Notes: generated from the letters alone by a model not told the origin. A stretch of 64,000 nt of DNA from Sulfitobacter sabulilitoris (GCF_005887615.1 NZ_VANS01000004.1:62001-126000), one strand, 5' to 3'; counted from the stretch's first letter, positions 52,997 to 62,248 are shown. Made by a program: numbers and translations.

Positions 52997-54193
52997 ATGC
53001 TGGCCGGACGACACATTCTCCTGATCATCGGCGGTGGCATCGCCGCGTTCAAATCGCTGGACCTGATCCGCCGCCTGCGCGAACGCGGGGCGACGGTCAC
53101 ACCGGTCCTGACCCGCGCGGGCGAGGAATTCGTGACGCCACTGTCGGTTTCGGCGCTTGCGGGGCGCAAGGTGTACCGCGATCTGTTCGATCTGACCGAC
53201 GAGGCCGAGATGGGCCACATCCAGTTGAGCCGGGTCGCCGATCTGGTCGTCGTAGCACCCGCGACCGCCGACCTGATGGCAAAGATGGCGCAGGGCATGG
53301 CCGGCGATCTGGCCTCTACCCTGTTGCTGGCGACGGACACGCCCGTTCTGATCGCGCCCGCGATGAACGTGCGGATGTGGCACCACGCGGCGACGCAGCG
53401 CAACCTCGCGACGCTGAAGGCGGATGGGATCGGCGTCGTGGGGCCGGGTGACGGCGACATGGCCTGCGGCGAATTCGGACCCGGACGCATGGCAGAGCCG
53501 CTCGACATCGTCGCGGCGGTCGAGGCGCGGTTCGCGGCGGGCCCGTTGCAGGGCAAGCGCATCCTCGTGACCTCGGGTCCGACGCATGAACCGATCGATC
53601 CGGTGCGTTATATCGCCAACCGGTCTTCCGGTGCGCAGGGCACGGCGATTGCCCGTGAATTGGCGGCGCTGGGGGCGCAAGTCGTCTTTGTCACCGGACC
53701 GGCGGATGTGCCGCCGCCCGAAGGCGTCGACGTGGTACGCGTCGAGACCGCCGCGCAGATGCACGATGCCGTCACCGCCGCGCTGCCGGTCGATGCGGGC
53801 GTTTTTGCCGCCGCCGTGGCCGATTGGCGCGTGTCCGGTGCCAGCGACCGCAAGCTCAAGAAATCGCAGGACGGTCTGCCGGTGCTGGAATTCGCGGAAA
53901 ACAACGATATTCTCAGGGGTGTCGCGCAGATGGGCGCGGGGCGGCCGAAACTGGTCGTGGGCTTTGCCGCCGAGACGCATGACCTGGTGGCCAACGCCAC
54001 GGCCAAGCGCGCGCGCAAGGGCTGTGACTGGATCGTGGCCAACGACGTGTCGGCGGCCACCGGTATCATGGGCGGGTCCGAGAACGCGGTGGTGGTGATT
54101 GACGCCGACGGTGCCGAGGAATGGCCGCGTCTGCCCAAGGCCGAAGTCGCCAGGCGGCTGGCGGCGCGCATCGCGCAGGCAATCGGGGAATAA
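52997..54193 (+). CDS. coaBC: Phosphopantothenoylcysteine synthetase/decarboxylase CoaBC
   Basis: 398 residues, the bifunctional length. The N-terminal flavoprotein part has HILLIIGGGIAAFKSLDLI, a His in EMGHIQLSRVADLVVVAPAT and the PAMNVRMWHH motif of the decarboxylase, whose Cys lies in GDGDMACGEFGPGRM. The C-terminal synthetase part has ILVTSGPTHEPIDPVRYIANRSSG and the Lys-rich KLKK loop. It makes 4'-phosphopantetheine for coenzyme A in the cytosol. The gene is 71 bp behind the ChaN-like gene and 54 bp ahead of dut. Confidence 0.95.
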   Translation: MLAGRHILLIIGGGIAAFKSLDLIRRLRERGATVTPVLTRAGEEFVTPLSVSALAGRKVYRDLFDLTDEAEMGHIQLSRVADLVVVAPATADLMAKMAQGMAGDLASTLLLATDTPVLIAPAMNVRMWHHAATQRNLATLKADGIGVVGPGDGDMACGEFGPGRMAEPLDIVAAVEARFAAGPLQGKRILVTSGPTHEPIDPVRYIANRSSGAQGTAIARELAALGAQVVFVTGPADVPPPEGVDVVRVETAAQMHDAVTAALPVDAGVFAAAVADWRVSGASDRKLKKSQDGLPVLEFAENNDILRGVAQMGAGRPKLVVGFAAETHDLVANATAKRARKGCDWIVANDVSAATGIMGGSENAVVVIDADGAEEWPRLPKAEVARRLAARIAQAIGE

Positions 54194-54202
54194 GAGATTT
54201 CT

Positions 54203-54240
54203 TGCCTCCGGCGGCGGTATTTTTCTCCATTTGGAAGGGA
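54203..54240 (+). repeat. Roseobacter-type intergenic repeat, copy 1
   Basis: TGCCTCCGGCGGCGGTATTT starts a short intergenic element between coaBC and dut. The same core (TGCCTCCGGCGG, then GTATTT) recurs at 60050. I recall such elements as frequent behind genes in this group. Here it continues into TTTCTCCATTTGGAAGGGA and has no clear inverted partner. Confidence 0.5.
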
Positions 54241-54247
54241 TGAAGGT

Positions 54248-54703
54248 TTGGTTCAGGTGAGGCTGATGTGGGACGAAGGTGCAGACCGGTCCGTGCCGCT
54301 ACCGGAGTATGCGACGGCGGGGGCTGCGGGGGCGGACGTGCGCGCGAACCTGCCGGGGGGCGTATCGGTGACGCTGGCGCCGGGGGCGCGGGCGCTGATC
54401 CCCACGGGCCTGCGCGTAGCTGTGCCGGACGGGTTCGAACTGCAGGTGCGCCCGCGCTCGGGCCTGGCGCTGAAGCAGGGGCTGATGCTGGTCAATGCGC
54501 CGGGCACGATCGACAGCGATTACCGCGGCCCGCTGGGCGTGATCGTGTTGAATGCGGGCGATGCGCCCGTCGTGATCGCGCATGGGATGCGGATCGCGCA
54601 ACTGATCGTGGCGCCAGTGGTCCAGGCGACGTTCGGGCTGGTCGGGGGTCTGGACGACACAGGCCGCGGCGCGGGCGGTTTCGGCTCTACCGGTGTGATC
54701 TGA
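54248..54703 (+). CDS. dut: dUTP diphosphatase
   Basis: 151 residues with a TTG start (54248); a GTG three codons later is the alternative. The five trimeric dUTPase motifs are readable: YATAGAAGADVRA, RPRSGLALKQG, APGTIDSDYRGPLGV, HGMRIAQLIVAPV and the C-terminal RGAGGFGSTG. It hydrolyses dUTP to dUMP in the cytosol, lowering uracil in DNA and feeding dTMP synthesis. It overlaps the E1-like gene (TGATG, 54701-54705), so the two are coupled. Confidence 0.95.
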   Translation: MVQVRLMWDEGADRSVPLPEYATAGAAGADVRANLPGGVSVTLAPGARALIPTGLRVAVPDGFELQVRPRSGLALKQGLMLVNAPGTIDSDYRGPLGVIVLNAGDAPVVIAHGMRIAQLIVAPVVQATFGLVGGLDDTGRGAGGFGSTGVI

Positions 54704-55752
54704 TGCTGTTGGTTCTGGGACTTGTCGCGATACTGTGGGGCGTGGGCGCGATGATGGGCGCGCCGCGCAAGACGCGGCTGACGATGATCGCAGTCTTGTA
54801 TGTCGCAGTGCTGATGCTGCATCTGGCGTTACCCGATGGGCATCCGCTGCGCGCAAGCACCGGGGAGAGTGCGGCGCTTTGGCTGCTGATCGGCGGGTTC
54901 GGCGCACTGGCCTATGGCTACCGGCGTGGATTGGGCGTTTTGCGCAGCCGCGCCAGCACCGCGGAGGCCAGCGCCGAAGCTGCGCGCGGCCCCAAAAAGC
55001 TGTTCACCGAGACCGAGCTTAATCGCTATGCGCGCCATATCGTGCTGCGCGAAGTGGGCGGGCCCGGACAAAAGGCGCTGAAACAGGCCCGCGTTCTGGT
55101 CGTGGGCGCGGGCGGGCTGGGTGCGCCCGCGTTGCAATATCTTGCGGCGGCGGGTGTGGGCACCATCGGTGTGATCGATGATGACGTGGTGGAAAACGCC
55201 AACCTGCAACGGCAAGTGATCCACAAGGATGCGCGCATCGGACTGCCCAAGGTGTTTTCCGCGCAGGCCGAGATGGAGGCGCAGAACCCCTATGTCACCG
55301 TGCGGCCCTATCACCGCCGTCTGGAGGCCGACGTGGCTGCCGAGTTGATCGCGGACTATGATCTGGTGCTGGACGGCACCGATAATTTCGAGACCCGTTA
55401 CCTTGTCAATCGTGCGGCCGTGGCCGCGGGCAAGCCGCTGATTTCCGGCGCATTGAGCCAGTGGGAGGGGCAGCTGAGCGTGTTCGACCCGGCCCGGGGC
55501 GCGCCTTGCTATCAATGCGTGTTTCCCCAAGCCCCCGCGCGCGACCTTGCGCCAAGCTGTGCCGAGGCGGGGGTGATCGGCCCGTTGCCCGGTGTGCTGG
55601 GCGCGATGATGGCTGTGGAGGCGATCAAGGTCATCACGGGCGCGGGCACGCCGCTGCGCGGGCAGATGGTGATCTATGACGCACTTTACGGCGAAAGCCG
55701 CACCATCGGCATCGCGCGGCGCAAGGATTGCCCCACCTGCGGTGCGCGCTAG
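54703..55752 (+). CDS. Membrane-anchored MoeB/ThiF/HesA-type adenylyltransferase
   Basis: 349 residues. Unlike E. coli MoeB, it begins with a membrane segment (LLVLGLVAILWGVGAMMG), a second one (MIAVLYVAVLMLHLAL) and a third near 65-80, then a linker. The catalytic domain follows (about 105-349): RYARHIVLREVGGPGQ, GAGGLGAPALQYLAAAG (nucleotide loop), DDDVVENANLQRQ, and the Zn pairs CYQC and CPTC. A Cys in SCAEAGVIGPLPG matches MoeB. It adenylates the C-terminus of a small sulfur carrier such as MoaD or ThiS. It is coupled to dut. Confidence 0.87.
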   Translation: MLLVLGLVAILWGVGAMMGAPRKTRLTMIAVLYVAVLMLHLALPDGHPLRASTGESAALWLLIGGFGALAYGYRRGLGVLRSRASTAEASAEAARGPKKLFTETELNRYARHIVLREVGGPGQKALKQARVLVVGAGGLGAPALQYLAAAGVGTIGVIDDDVVENANLQRQVIHKDARIGLPKVFSAQAEMEAQNPYVTVRPYHRRLEADVAAELIADYDLVLDGTDNFETRYLVNRAAVAAGKPLISGALSQWEGQLSVFDPARGAPCYQCVFPQAPARDLAPSCAEAGVIGPLPGVLGAMMAVEAIKVITGAGTPLRGQMVIYDALYGESRTIGIARRKDCPTCGAR

Positions 55753-56639
55753 AGCGTGATGTGGCCGCGCCAGCCGTAGTGTGGTGCAAACCCCAGTAGC
55801 CGCTTTGCCTTGGCGTTGGAATAAAAGCTCTGGGTGTCGCCGATCTCGCGGGTCAGTGGCACGTCGGGATAGAACCGCGCGATGATCTCGGGCGTGGTCA
55901 GGGCCACGGAATGGTCGTCGTTCGCGACGTTGAACACCTCGTATCCCAGCCCGTCGGTCTGCAGGCACCGCGCGACCATCTGCCCAAGATCGCGGGCGTC
56001 GATATAGGCAAAGATATTGCGCCGCCGCAGGGAAGGATCGGCGATATAGGTGGGAAAGTCGCGCGCATATTCGTGCGGTTCGATGACGTTGTTGATGCGC
56101 AAACCGTAGATGTCGGTGCCCGTGCGGCGCTGGAACCCGCGGGCGGTTACCTCGTTCGCCACTTTGGACATGGCATAGCTGTCCTCGGGCTCGGTCGGGT
56201 GATCCTCGTCCACGGGCAGATATTCGGGCCGGCGCGTGCCATCGGCGAAACAGATGCCATAGGTTGTCTCGGACGAGGCGAAGACGATCTTGGGCACACC
56301 GGCCTTGGTCGCGGCGTCGAGCACGTTGTAGGTGCCTATCGTGTTGACGCGAAAGCATTCGTTGTCCGCCCGGATCATCACCCGAGGGATCGCCGCGAAA
56401 TGCACCACCGCATCAAATCGGGGCACGCCAGTGCCCGGCTCCAACTCTTCAAGGCCCGTGTAATTCTGCATCACGTCGAACATCTGGCCCGCATCGGTGA
56501 TGTCGGCGATGCGGTTGTGCACGCCCTCCATGTCGAGCGGGTGCAGATCGACATTCAGAACCTGGTGGCCCTGATCCAGCAGGTAGGCGATGACGTGGCG
56601 CCCGGCCTTGCCGCTGCCGCCGGTAAAGAGAATACGCAT
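55749..56639 (-). CDS. NAD-dependent epimerase/dehydratase (extended SDR)
   Basis: 296 residues from the ATG at 56639 (GGAG upstream). The Rossmann motif is ILFTGGSGKAGRHVIAYL; the SDR active site is SSETTYG... and the YAMSK motif (Tyr and Lys) in DSYAMSKVANE. DAVVHFAAIP and INNVIEP are typical of UDP-sugar epimerases. The sugar substrate cannot be named. The stop shares bases with the stop of the E1-like gene (CTAG, 55749-55752). The gene is downstream of the PLP enzyme on the same strand, 65 bp apart. Confidence 0.88.
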   Translation of the reverse strand: MRILFTGGSGKAGRHVIAYLLDQGHQVLNVDLHPLDMEGVHNRIADITDAGQMFDVMQNYTGLEELEPGTGVPRFDAVVHFAAIPRVMIRADNECFRVNTIGTYNVLDAATKAGVPKIVFASSETTYGICFADGTRRPEYLPVDEDHPTEPEDSYAMSKVANEVTARGFQRRTGTDIYGLRINNVIEPHEYARDFPTYIADPSLRRRNIFAYIDARDLGQMVARCLQTDGLGYEVFNVANDDHSVALTTPEIIARFYPDVPLTREIGDTQSFYSNAKAKRLLGFAPHYGWRGHITL

Positions 56640-56704
56640 GGGGGGCTCCGATGGGTTGTCCTGCCGCATGACCGCGGCAGGTCGATGGCGCGTTCCGAAA
56701 TGCG

Positions 56705-57913
56705 TCAGATGACCTGCGCCAGATCGGCGATCAGATCCTCTGCGTCCTCGAGCCCCACGGACATGCGGAAAATTCCGTCGCCCGCGTAGGCGCGGTAACT
56801 GTCGGCGGCGGCCCCCGTCAGGCGGAACGACGTGTCCATCAGCCCTTGGGTTTCCATCCAGAAGATCAGCGAGCGGTGATGGCCCAGCGATACGGCATAA
56901 TGCACCACTTTCAGCTTTTCGATCATCGCCTGGGCGACGCGTTCGCCATCGGCGACGGACCCCACCTGAAACGACAACATGCCGGAATAGTTCTTCATCT
57001 GCCGCCTGGCCAGATCGTGTTGCGGATGCGACGGCAGACCCGGGTACATCACGCCTGTCACGCCGGGGCGCGTTTCCAGCCATTCGGCCACCGCCTGCGC
57101 GCCGGCCTGATGCGCCCGCATCCGCAGCGGCAGGGTGGATGCGCCGCGCGCAATCAGCCAGGCGTTGAAGGGCGACAGGATGCCGCCATGGTGGATAGAC
57201 GCCTCGAGCCGCAACTGCTTGATCAGGTCCGCACGACCCGCCACTGCGCCGCCCACCGCGTCGCCATGCCCGCCGATGAACTTGGTGATCGAATGCATCA
57301 CCAGATCGACGCCGAGCGCCTGCGTATCCATCCCCAGCGGCGAGGCGAAGGTCGCATCGCATGACACCAGCGCGCCGGCGGCTTGGGCAATCTTCGACAC
57401 GGCGGCCAGATCGGTCAGACGCATGATCGGGTTTACCGGGCTTTCCACATGCACAAGCCTTGTGTTGGGGCGCACCGCGGCGGCCACGGCGTCCAGATCG
57501 GACATGTCGACCGGTGTCACCTCGATCCCCATGCGGGGCAGGGTGTCGCGAGCAAGCTCCGCCACACCGGCATAGGACACGTCAGAGATCAGCAGGTGAT
57601 CGCCCGACGACAGGAAGGTGAACATGATCGCCGCCGCCGCCGCCATGCCCGACGCCGTGCACAGGCAATCCTCGGTGCCCTGCATCGCGGCGATCTTGCG
57701 CTCCAGCAGGGTGACCGAAGGGTTGGCCCAGCGGGCATAGAGATAGGGGCTGTCCTCGGTCAGGTCATGGGCGGAAAACCCCGACACGTCGCGGCTGACA
57801 AAGGTCGATGACATATGGATGGCGGGCGCGGATGCACCTGTTGCGGGGTCGGGCACCTCACCGGCGTGGATGGCGCGGGTCATGTCGCCGGAAAACGCGT
57901 TGCGGTTGGTCAT
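56705..57913 (-). CDS. Cys/Met-metabolism PLP enzyme (cystathionine gamma-synthase/lyase family)
   Basis: 402 residues from the ATG at 57913, preceded by AAAGGAG. The PLP-binding Lys is in MHSITKFIGGHGDAVGG. Other family blocks are STFVSRDVS, YARWANPSVTLLERKIAAM, TASGMAAAAAIMF and HVESPVNPIMRLTD. It resembles methionine gamma-lyase and cystathionine beta/gamma-lyases; the exact activity is not determined. Cytosolic. It is divergent from dcp with 113 bp between the starts, and precedes the epimerase gene. Confidence 0.9.
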   Translation of the reverse strand: MTNRNAFSGDMTRAIHAGEVPDPATGASAPAIHMSSTFVSRDVSGFSAHDLTEDSPYLYARWANPSVTLLERKIAAMQGTEDCLCTASGMAAAAAIMFTFLSSGDHLLISDVSYAGVAELARDTLPRMGIEVTPVDMSDLDAVAAAVRPNTRLVHVESPVNPIMRLTDLAAVSKIAQAAGALVSCDATFASPLGMDTQALGVDLVMHSITKFIGGHGDAVGGAVAGRADLIKQLRLEASIHHGGILSPFNAWLIARGASTLPLRMRAHQAGAQAVAEWLETRPGVTGVMYPGLPSHPQHDLARRQMKNYSGMLSFQVGSVADGERVAQAMIEKLKVVHYAVSLGHHRSLIFWMETQGLMDTSFRLTGAAADSYRAYAGDGIFRMSVGLEDAEDLIADLAQVI

Positions 57914-58026
57914 CGAAATCTCCTTTGGCTGCATCCTGCGCAGGGTTGGGGACAAGGTGCCGGGATTGCAACCCCGGTTGTGCAATCGCCCCCGGCGACC
58001 TAGCTATGGGATCAAAGGAGACACGC

Positions 58027-60039
58027 ATGACAAACCCCTTGCTGCAAGACTGGGCGACGCCTTTCGGGATCGCGCCCTTCAACGCCATCGCGGACGAGCA
58101 TTTCGCACCGGCGCTGGACCAGGCCCTGGCAATTCACCGCGCCGAAATCGCCGCCATCGCGGACGGCGGCGAGGCACCTACATTCGCCAACACCGTCGAA
58201 GCGCTGGAAGCCGCAGGCAAGGCGCTTGACCGCGTGCTGAGCGTGTTCTTCACCGTGGCGGGCGCCGACAGCAACCCCGCGCGCGAGGATCTGCAACGGC
58301 AGTTCTCGCCCAAACTGGCGGCGCATTTCTCCGACATCTCGAGCAACAAGGCGCTGTTCGGGCGGGTTGCGGCCGTCTGGGATCAGCGCGAGACGCTGAA
58401 CCTCGACGACGAGCAGGCGCGCGTCCTGATGCTGACCCACCGGGGTTTCGTGCGCGCAGGCGCCGCGTTGGACGGTGCCCAGGACACGCGCATGAAGCAG
58501 ATCAAGGCGCGGCTTGCGGTGCTGGGAACGCAGTTCACGCAAAACCTGCTTGCGGACGAACGTACGTGGTTCATGGAGTTGGAGGATGGCGACCTGGCCG
58601 GCTTGCCCGAATTCGTCATCAAAAGCGCGCGTGCTGCGGGCGCGGAAAAAGGCAGCGATGGACCGGTCATCACCCTGTCGCGGTCGCTGATCGTGCCGTT
58701 CCTGCAATTCTCGACACGGCGCGATCTGCGTGAGCGGGCCTACAAGGCCTGGGTGGCGCGCGGCGCAAACGGAGGCGCGACGGACAACCGCGACATTGCC
58801 GCCGAAATCCTGGCCCTGCGCGAGGAGCGCGCCAAGCTGTTGGGCTATGACAATTTCGCCGCCTACAAGCTCGAAACCGAGATGGCCAAGACGCCGCAGG
58901 CCGTGCGCGACCTGCTGATGGATGTCTGGACGCCCGCGCGCGCGCAGGCCGCTTCGGACGCGCAGGTTTTGGAACAGATGCTGCAGGCAGAGGGCGGCAA
59001 CGGCCCGCTGGAGCCCTGGGACTGGCGCCACTATGCCGAGGCGCGGCGCGCGGCGGAACATGACCTCGACGAAGCCGCGCTGAAGCCCTACTTCCAGCTC
59101 GACCGCATGATAGAGGCTGCGTTTTCCTGCGCGAAACGGCTCTTCGGGCTTGAATTCGCGCCGCTCGGCGTGCCGCTCTATCACGCTGACTGCCGCGCAT
59201 GGGAGGTGACACGCGAGGGACGCCACGTGGCGGTGTTCATCGGCGACTATTTCGCGCGCGGATCGAAACGCTCGGGTGCGTGGTGCTCCGCCATGCGCAG
59301 CCAGGCCAGGTTCCCCGACCCTCAGACGCCGGTGGTCATCAACGTGTGCAATTTCGCCAAGGGCGATCCGGCGCTCCTGTCCTACGACGATGCGCGCACG
59401 TTGTTTCACGAATTCGGCCACGCCCTGCACCAGATGCTGTCGGACGTGACTTATGAAAGCGTGTCGGGCACCTCCGTCGCGCGCGATTTCGTGGAGTTGC
59501 CCAGCCAGTTGTTCGAACATTGGCTTGAGGTGCCCGAGGTGCTGGCCGAATTTGCCACGCATGCCGAAACCGGTGACCCGATGCCTCGGGACATGCTCGA
59601 CAAGGTCCTCGGGGCCGCCAATTTCGACATGGGCTTCCAGACCGTGGAGTATGTCGCCTCGGCGCTGGTGGATCTCGAATTTCACGACGGCGCCGCTCCT
59701 GCCGACCCGCTGGCGCGGCAAGCGGAGATACTGGAGCGCCTTGGCATGCCGCGCGCGATCGGGATGCGCCATGCGACCCCGCATTTCGCACATGTCTTTG
59801 CGGGGGATGGCTACTCCAGCGGCTATTACAGTTACATGTGGTCCGAAGTGATGGACGCGGATGCGTTTCAGGCTTTCGAGGATGCCGGCGGCGCCTTCGA
59901 CCCGGAGCGCGCCGCGGCGCTGGAGCGGCACATCCTGTCCACCGGCGGCAGCCGGGACGCGGCGGAGCTTTACACGGCGTTCCGGGGTCGGCTGCCCGGT
60001 GTCGAGGCGTTGCTTAAGGGGCGCGGGCTGGCCGCCTGA
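58027..60039 (+). CDS. dcp: Peptidyl-dipeptidase Dcp (M3 family)
   Basis: 670 residues, close to E. coli Dcp (681). The zinc motif is LFHEFGHALHQML (HEFGH) at about residue 460. Similarity to Dcp is broad: FGIAPFNAIADEHFAPALDQ, PWDWRHYAEARRAAEHDLDE and LKPYFQLDRM. The C-terminal GDGYSSGYYSYMWSEVMDAD is the substrate-binding end. It trims dipeptides from oligopeptides; there is no signal peptide, so it is probably cytosolic. The ATG at 58027 follows AAAGGAGACACGC. It ends just before a long hairpin element. Confidence 0.95.
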   Translation: MTNPLLQDWATPFGIAPFNAIADEHFAPALDQALAIHRAEIAAIADGGEAPTFANTVEALEAAGKALDRVLSVFFTVAGADSNPAREDLQRQFSPKLAAHFSDISSNKALFGRVAAVWDQRETLNLDDEQARVLMLTHRGFVRAGAALDGAQDTRMKQIKARLAVLGTQFTQNLLADERTWFMELEDGDLAGLPEFVIKSARAAGAEKGSDGPVITLSRSLIVPFLQFSTRRDLRERAYKAWVARGANGGATDNRDIAAEILALREERAKLLGYDNFAAYKLETEMAKTPQAVRDLLMDVWTPARAQAASDAQVLEQMLQAEGGNGPLEPWDWRHYAEARRAAEHDLDEAALKPYFQLDRMIEAAFSCAKRLFGLEFAPLGVPLYHADCRAWEVTREGRHVAVFIGDYFARGSKRSGAWCSAMRSQARFPDPQTPVVINVCNFAKGDPALLSYDDARTLFHEFGHALHQMLSDVTYESVSGTSVARDFVELPSQLFEHWLEVPEVLAEFATHAETGDPMPRDMLDKVLGAANFDMGFQTVEYVASALVDLEFHDGAAPADPLARQAEILERLGMPRAIGMRHATPHFAHVFAGDGYSSGYYSYMWSEVMDADAFQAFEDAGGAFDPERAAALERHILSTGGSRDAAELYTAFRGRLPGVEALLKGRGLAA

Positions 60040-60049
60040 AAAGAAACGA

Positions 60050-60061
60050 TGCCTCCGGCGG
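60050..60061 (+). repeat. Roseobacter-type intergenic repeat, copy 2 (core)
   Basis: TGCCTCCGGCGG is the same core as at 54203-54214. Here it leads straight into the long hairpin at 60062-60122, suggesting that the element can carry terminator hairpins. Confidence 0.5.
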
Positions 60062-60122
60062 GAGTATTTGGAACCCAAAGAAGTTGAGGCGGCGCCCTCG
60101 CTTCTTTGGGTCATAAATACTC
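60062..60122. terminator. Long bidirectional hairpin between dcp and the dehydrogenase gene
   Basis: Two arms pair: GAGTATTT (60062-60069) with AAATACTC (60115-60122), and CCCAAAGAAG (60074-60083) with CTTCTTTGGG (60101-60110). An inner GAGG/CCTC pairing closes the top. The structure sits 23 bp after the dcp stop and 30 bp before the convergent gene end, an ideal place for a shared terminator. The A/T-rich arms supply T-runs in both directions. Confidence 0.75.
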
Positions 60123-60151
60123 AAATCCGGCAGTCGGCGCACAGGGCGCCG

Positions 60152-61087
60152 TCAGTAGCCTTGCGTGCGATCGACCAGATGCAGGAACGGCGCGCCCGCT
60201 TCGCCGCGCCGGATGTTTTCGACGATGATTTCGCTGGCGGTGCGAGGCCGGGTCTCCGCCGCGACATGCGGGGTGACGGTGACGCCCGGATGCGCCCAGA
60301 AGGGGTGGTCGCGTGGCAAGGGTTCGGTGCGAAAGACATCCAGCGTGGCATGCGCGATATGGCCAGCGTCCAGCGCGGCCAGCAGCGCATCGTCGTCGAT
60401 CAGCGTTCCGCGGCCGGGGTTCACGATGAACGCGCCTTTGGGCATCAGCGCCAGCGTTTCGGCGGAGAGCGTGTTTTCGGTGGCGGGCGTATCGGGCAGA
60501 AGCAACACCGCTATATCGGCGTTGCGCAAGGCCTCGCGCAGGCCGTCGGAGCCGTGAAGCGTCGCGATGCCATCCACCGATTTGGGGCCGCGGCTCCAGC
60601 CGGTGACCGGAAAGCCCAGACCGGTGAGCGCCCGCGCCGCGGCGAGGCCCAGCGTGCCGAGGCCGAGGATGCTGACCCGGCGTTGCGTGGCCAGGGGCGG
60701 TGCGTCGGGTGTCCAGCGACCGTCCTGCCCCATGATATCGCGGTCCATCCCAAGGTGGTGGCGCATCACGTGGCCGACGACGTATTCCGTCATGCTGGCC
60801 GTCATTCCGGGATCGACCATGCGTGCCAGAGGGATGCGCAGCGTCTTGTTGCCTGTGATCGCTTCCACCCCGGCCCAGAGATTCAGGACCGCCTTGGCGC
60901 GGGTGTAGGGCGTGAAATCCTGCAGATCGGAGTTGGGCGCGTAGACGATGTAATCAACCTTCTCCGGCGCGATGTCCTGTGCCAGATGTGCCTGCCTCAG
61001 CCCGGCCGCGTCAAGGGCGGTGCGCAGGGGGGCACGGTAGGTGTCCCACCGCTCCGGGCGTGCGGCGAAAAGGATGTTGGGGGGCAT
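60152..61087 (-). CDS. D-2-hydroxyacid dehydrogenase (GhrA-like)
   Basis: 311 residues. The NAD(P)-binding motif GLGTLGLAAARAL (GxGxxG) is at about 143. Catalytic Arg is in NPGRGTLIDDDALL, Glu in TEPLPRDHP and His in VTPHVAAETRP. The N-terminal LFAARPERWDTYRAPLRTAL is typical of the short glyoxylate/hydroxypyruvate reductase A group. It would reduce glyoxylate or hydroxypyruvate in the cytosol; substrate is inferred. It ends near the long hairpin and starts after rodA on the same strand (21 bp). Confidence 0.88.
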   Translation of the reverse strand: MPPNILFAARPERWDTYRAPLRTALDAAGLRQAHLAQDIAPEKVDYIVYAPNSDLQDFTPYTRAKAVLNLWAGVEAITGNKTLRIPLARMVDPGMTASMTEYVVGHVMRHHLGMDRDIMGQDGRWTPDAPPLATQRRVSILGLGTLGLAAARALTGLGFPVTGWSRGPKSVDGIATLHGSDGLREALRNADIAVLLLPDTPATENTLSAETLALMPKGAFIVNPGRGTLIDDDALLAALDAGHIAHATLDVFRTEPLPRDHPFWAHPGVTVTPHVAAETRPRTASEIIVENIRRGEAGAPFLHLVDRTQGY

Positions 61088-61108
61088 GGGAAGACCTTTG
61101 GTTCGGGG

Positions 61109-62248
61109 TTATCTGGGCCGGTGGACATGCGCGCTTTGCATCAGGCCAAAGGCCAGCATCAGCACCAGCATGGCCGATCCGCCGTAGCTGACCAGGGGCA
61201 GAGGCACGCCGACGACCGGGGCAAGGCCCATTACCATCGACATGTTCACGGCAAAGAACAGGAAGAAGTTAAGCGCGATTCCGAGCGTCAGAAGCGAGGA
61301 AAACCGGTCCTTGTTGAGCATCGCGGACCAGACGCAGAACACGATGATCAGCGCGTATAGCGCCAGCAGCGACACGCCGCCGACAAAGCCGAATTCCTCG
61401 GCCAGCGTGGTGAAGATGAAATCGGTGTGTTTTTCGGGCAGGAAGTTCAGCCGGCTTTGCGTGCCCTGCATGAAACCCCGGCCCGTCCAGCCGCCCGAGC
61501 CGAGCGCGATCTTGGACTGCGTGATGTGATAGCCTGCGCCCAGGGGATCGGTCGATGGATCGAGAAACGTGTCGATGCGGCGGTATTGATAGTCCTTGAT
61601 CATCTGCCACGGCGTGCCGCGCGACTGGAACACCGCAGCGATAAGCCCGATGCCGCTGGCCAGCACGGCCGCGAAATACGCCCAGTGGACCCCTGCCAGA
61701 AACATCAGCCCGCCCCCCGCCGCAAGCAACAGGATCGACGTTCCCAGATCCGGTTGACGCAGAACCAGAAACACCGGCAACAGGATGAAAGCGAGGGGCA
61801 GCAGCACCCAGAACGGTCGCGATGTCCGCTTGGCCGGAAGCCAGTCGTAATAGGCGGCCAGCAGCATCACCAGCGTGATCTTCATCAACTCTGACGGTTG
61901 CAGCCGCATGAAGCCCAGGTCGATCCAACGCTGGGCCCCCATGCCGACGGTGCCAAAAAGCTCGACCGCGACCAGCAGAACGACCGTGGCCAGATAGGCG
62001 GCCCCGGCGAGGCTGCGCCAGAACCAGATCGGCACGAGGCCGACCATGAGCATCAGCCCGAAGCCAAGCGCGAAGCGCTTCATCTGCGGTTCGGCCCAAG
62101 GGGTAAAGGTGCCTCCGGCGACGGAATAGAGCATCAAGAACCCGACGCCCGCGACCGACGCCAGCAGAATGGCCACGGGCCAGTTCAGAAACAGGACCTT
62201 GCGCAGGCCCGAGGGGACGGATTTGACCGTATATTCAAGATAGCTCAT
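61109..62248 (-). CDS. rodA: Peptidoglycan glycosyltransferase RodA
   Basis: 379 residues from the ATG at 62248, which overlaps the mrdA stop (ATGA). About ten membrane helices are present. SEDS hallmarks include RWIDLGFMRLQPSELMKI, RQPDLGTSILL, and the loop with HTDFIFTTLAEEFGFVGG (catalytic Asp in HTDFIF) and VGVPLPLVSYGGSAM. It polymerises lipid II for side-wall growth with PBP2 in the elongasome. The gene follows mrdA in the usual order, and the dehydrogenase gene is directly downstream. Confidence 0.96.
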   Translation of the reverse strand: MSYLEYTVKSVPSGLRKVLFLNWPVAILLASVAGVGFLMLYSVAGGTFTPWAEPQMKRFALGFGLMLMVGLVPIWFWRSLAGAAYLATVVLLVAVELFGTVGMGAQRWIDLGFMRLQPSELMKITLVMLLAAYYDWLPAKRTSRPFWVLLPLAFILLPVFLVLRQPDLGTSILLLAAGGGLMFLAGVHWAYFAAVLASGIGLIAAVFQSRGTPWQMIKDYQYRRIDTFLDPSTDPLGAGYHITQSKIALGSGGWTGRGFMQGTQSRLNFLPEKHTDFIFTTLAEEFGFVGGVSLLALYALIIVFCVWSAMLNKDRFSSLLTLGIALNFFLFFAVNMSMVMGLAPVVGVPLPLVSYGGSAMLVLMLAFGLMQSAHVHRPR

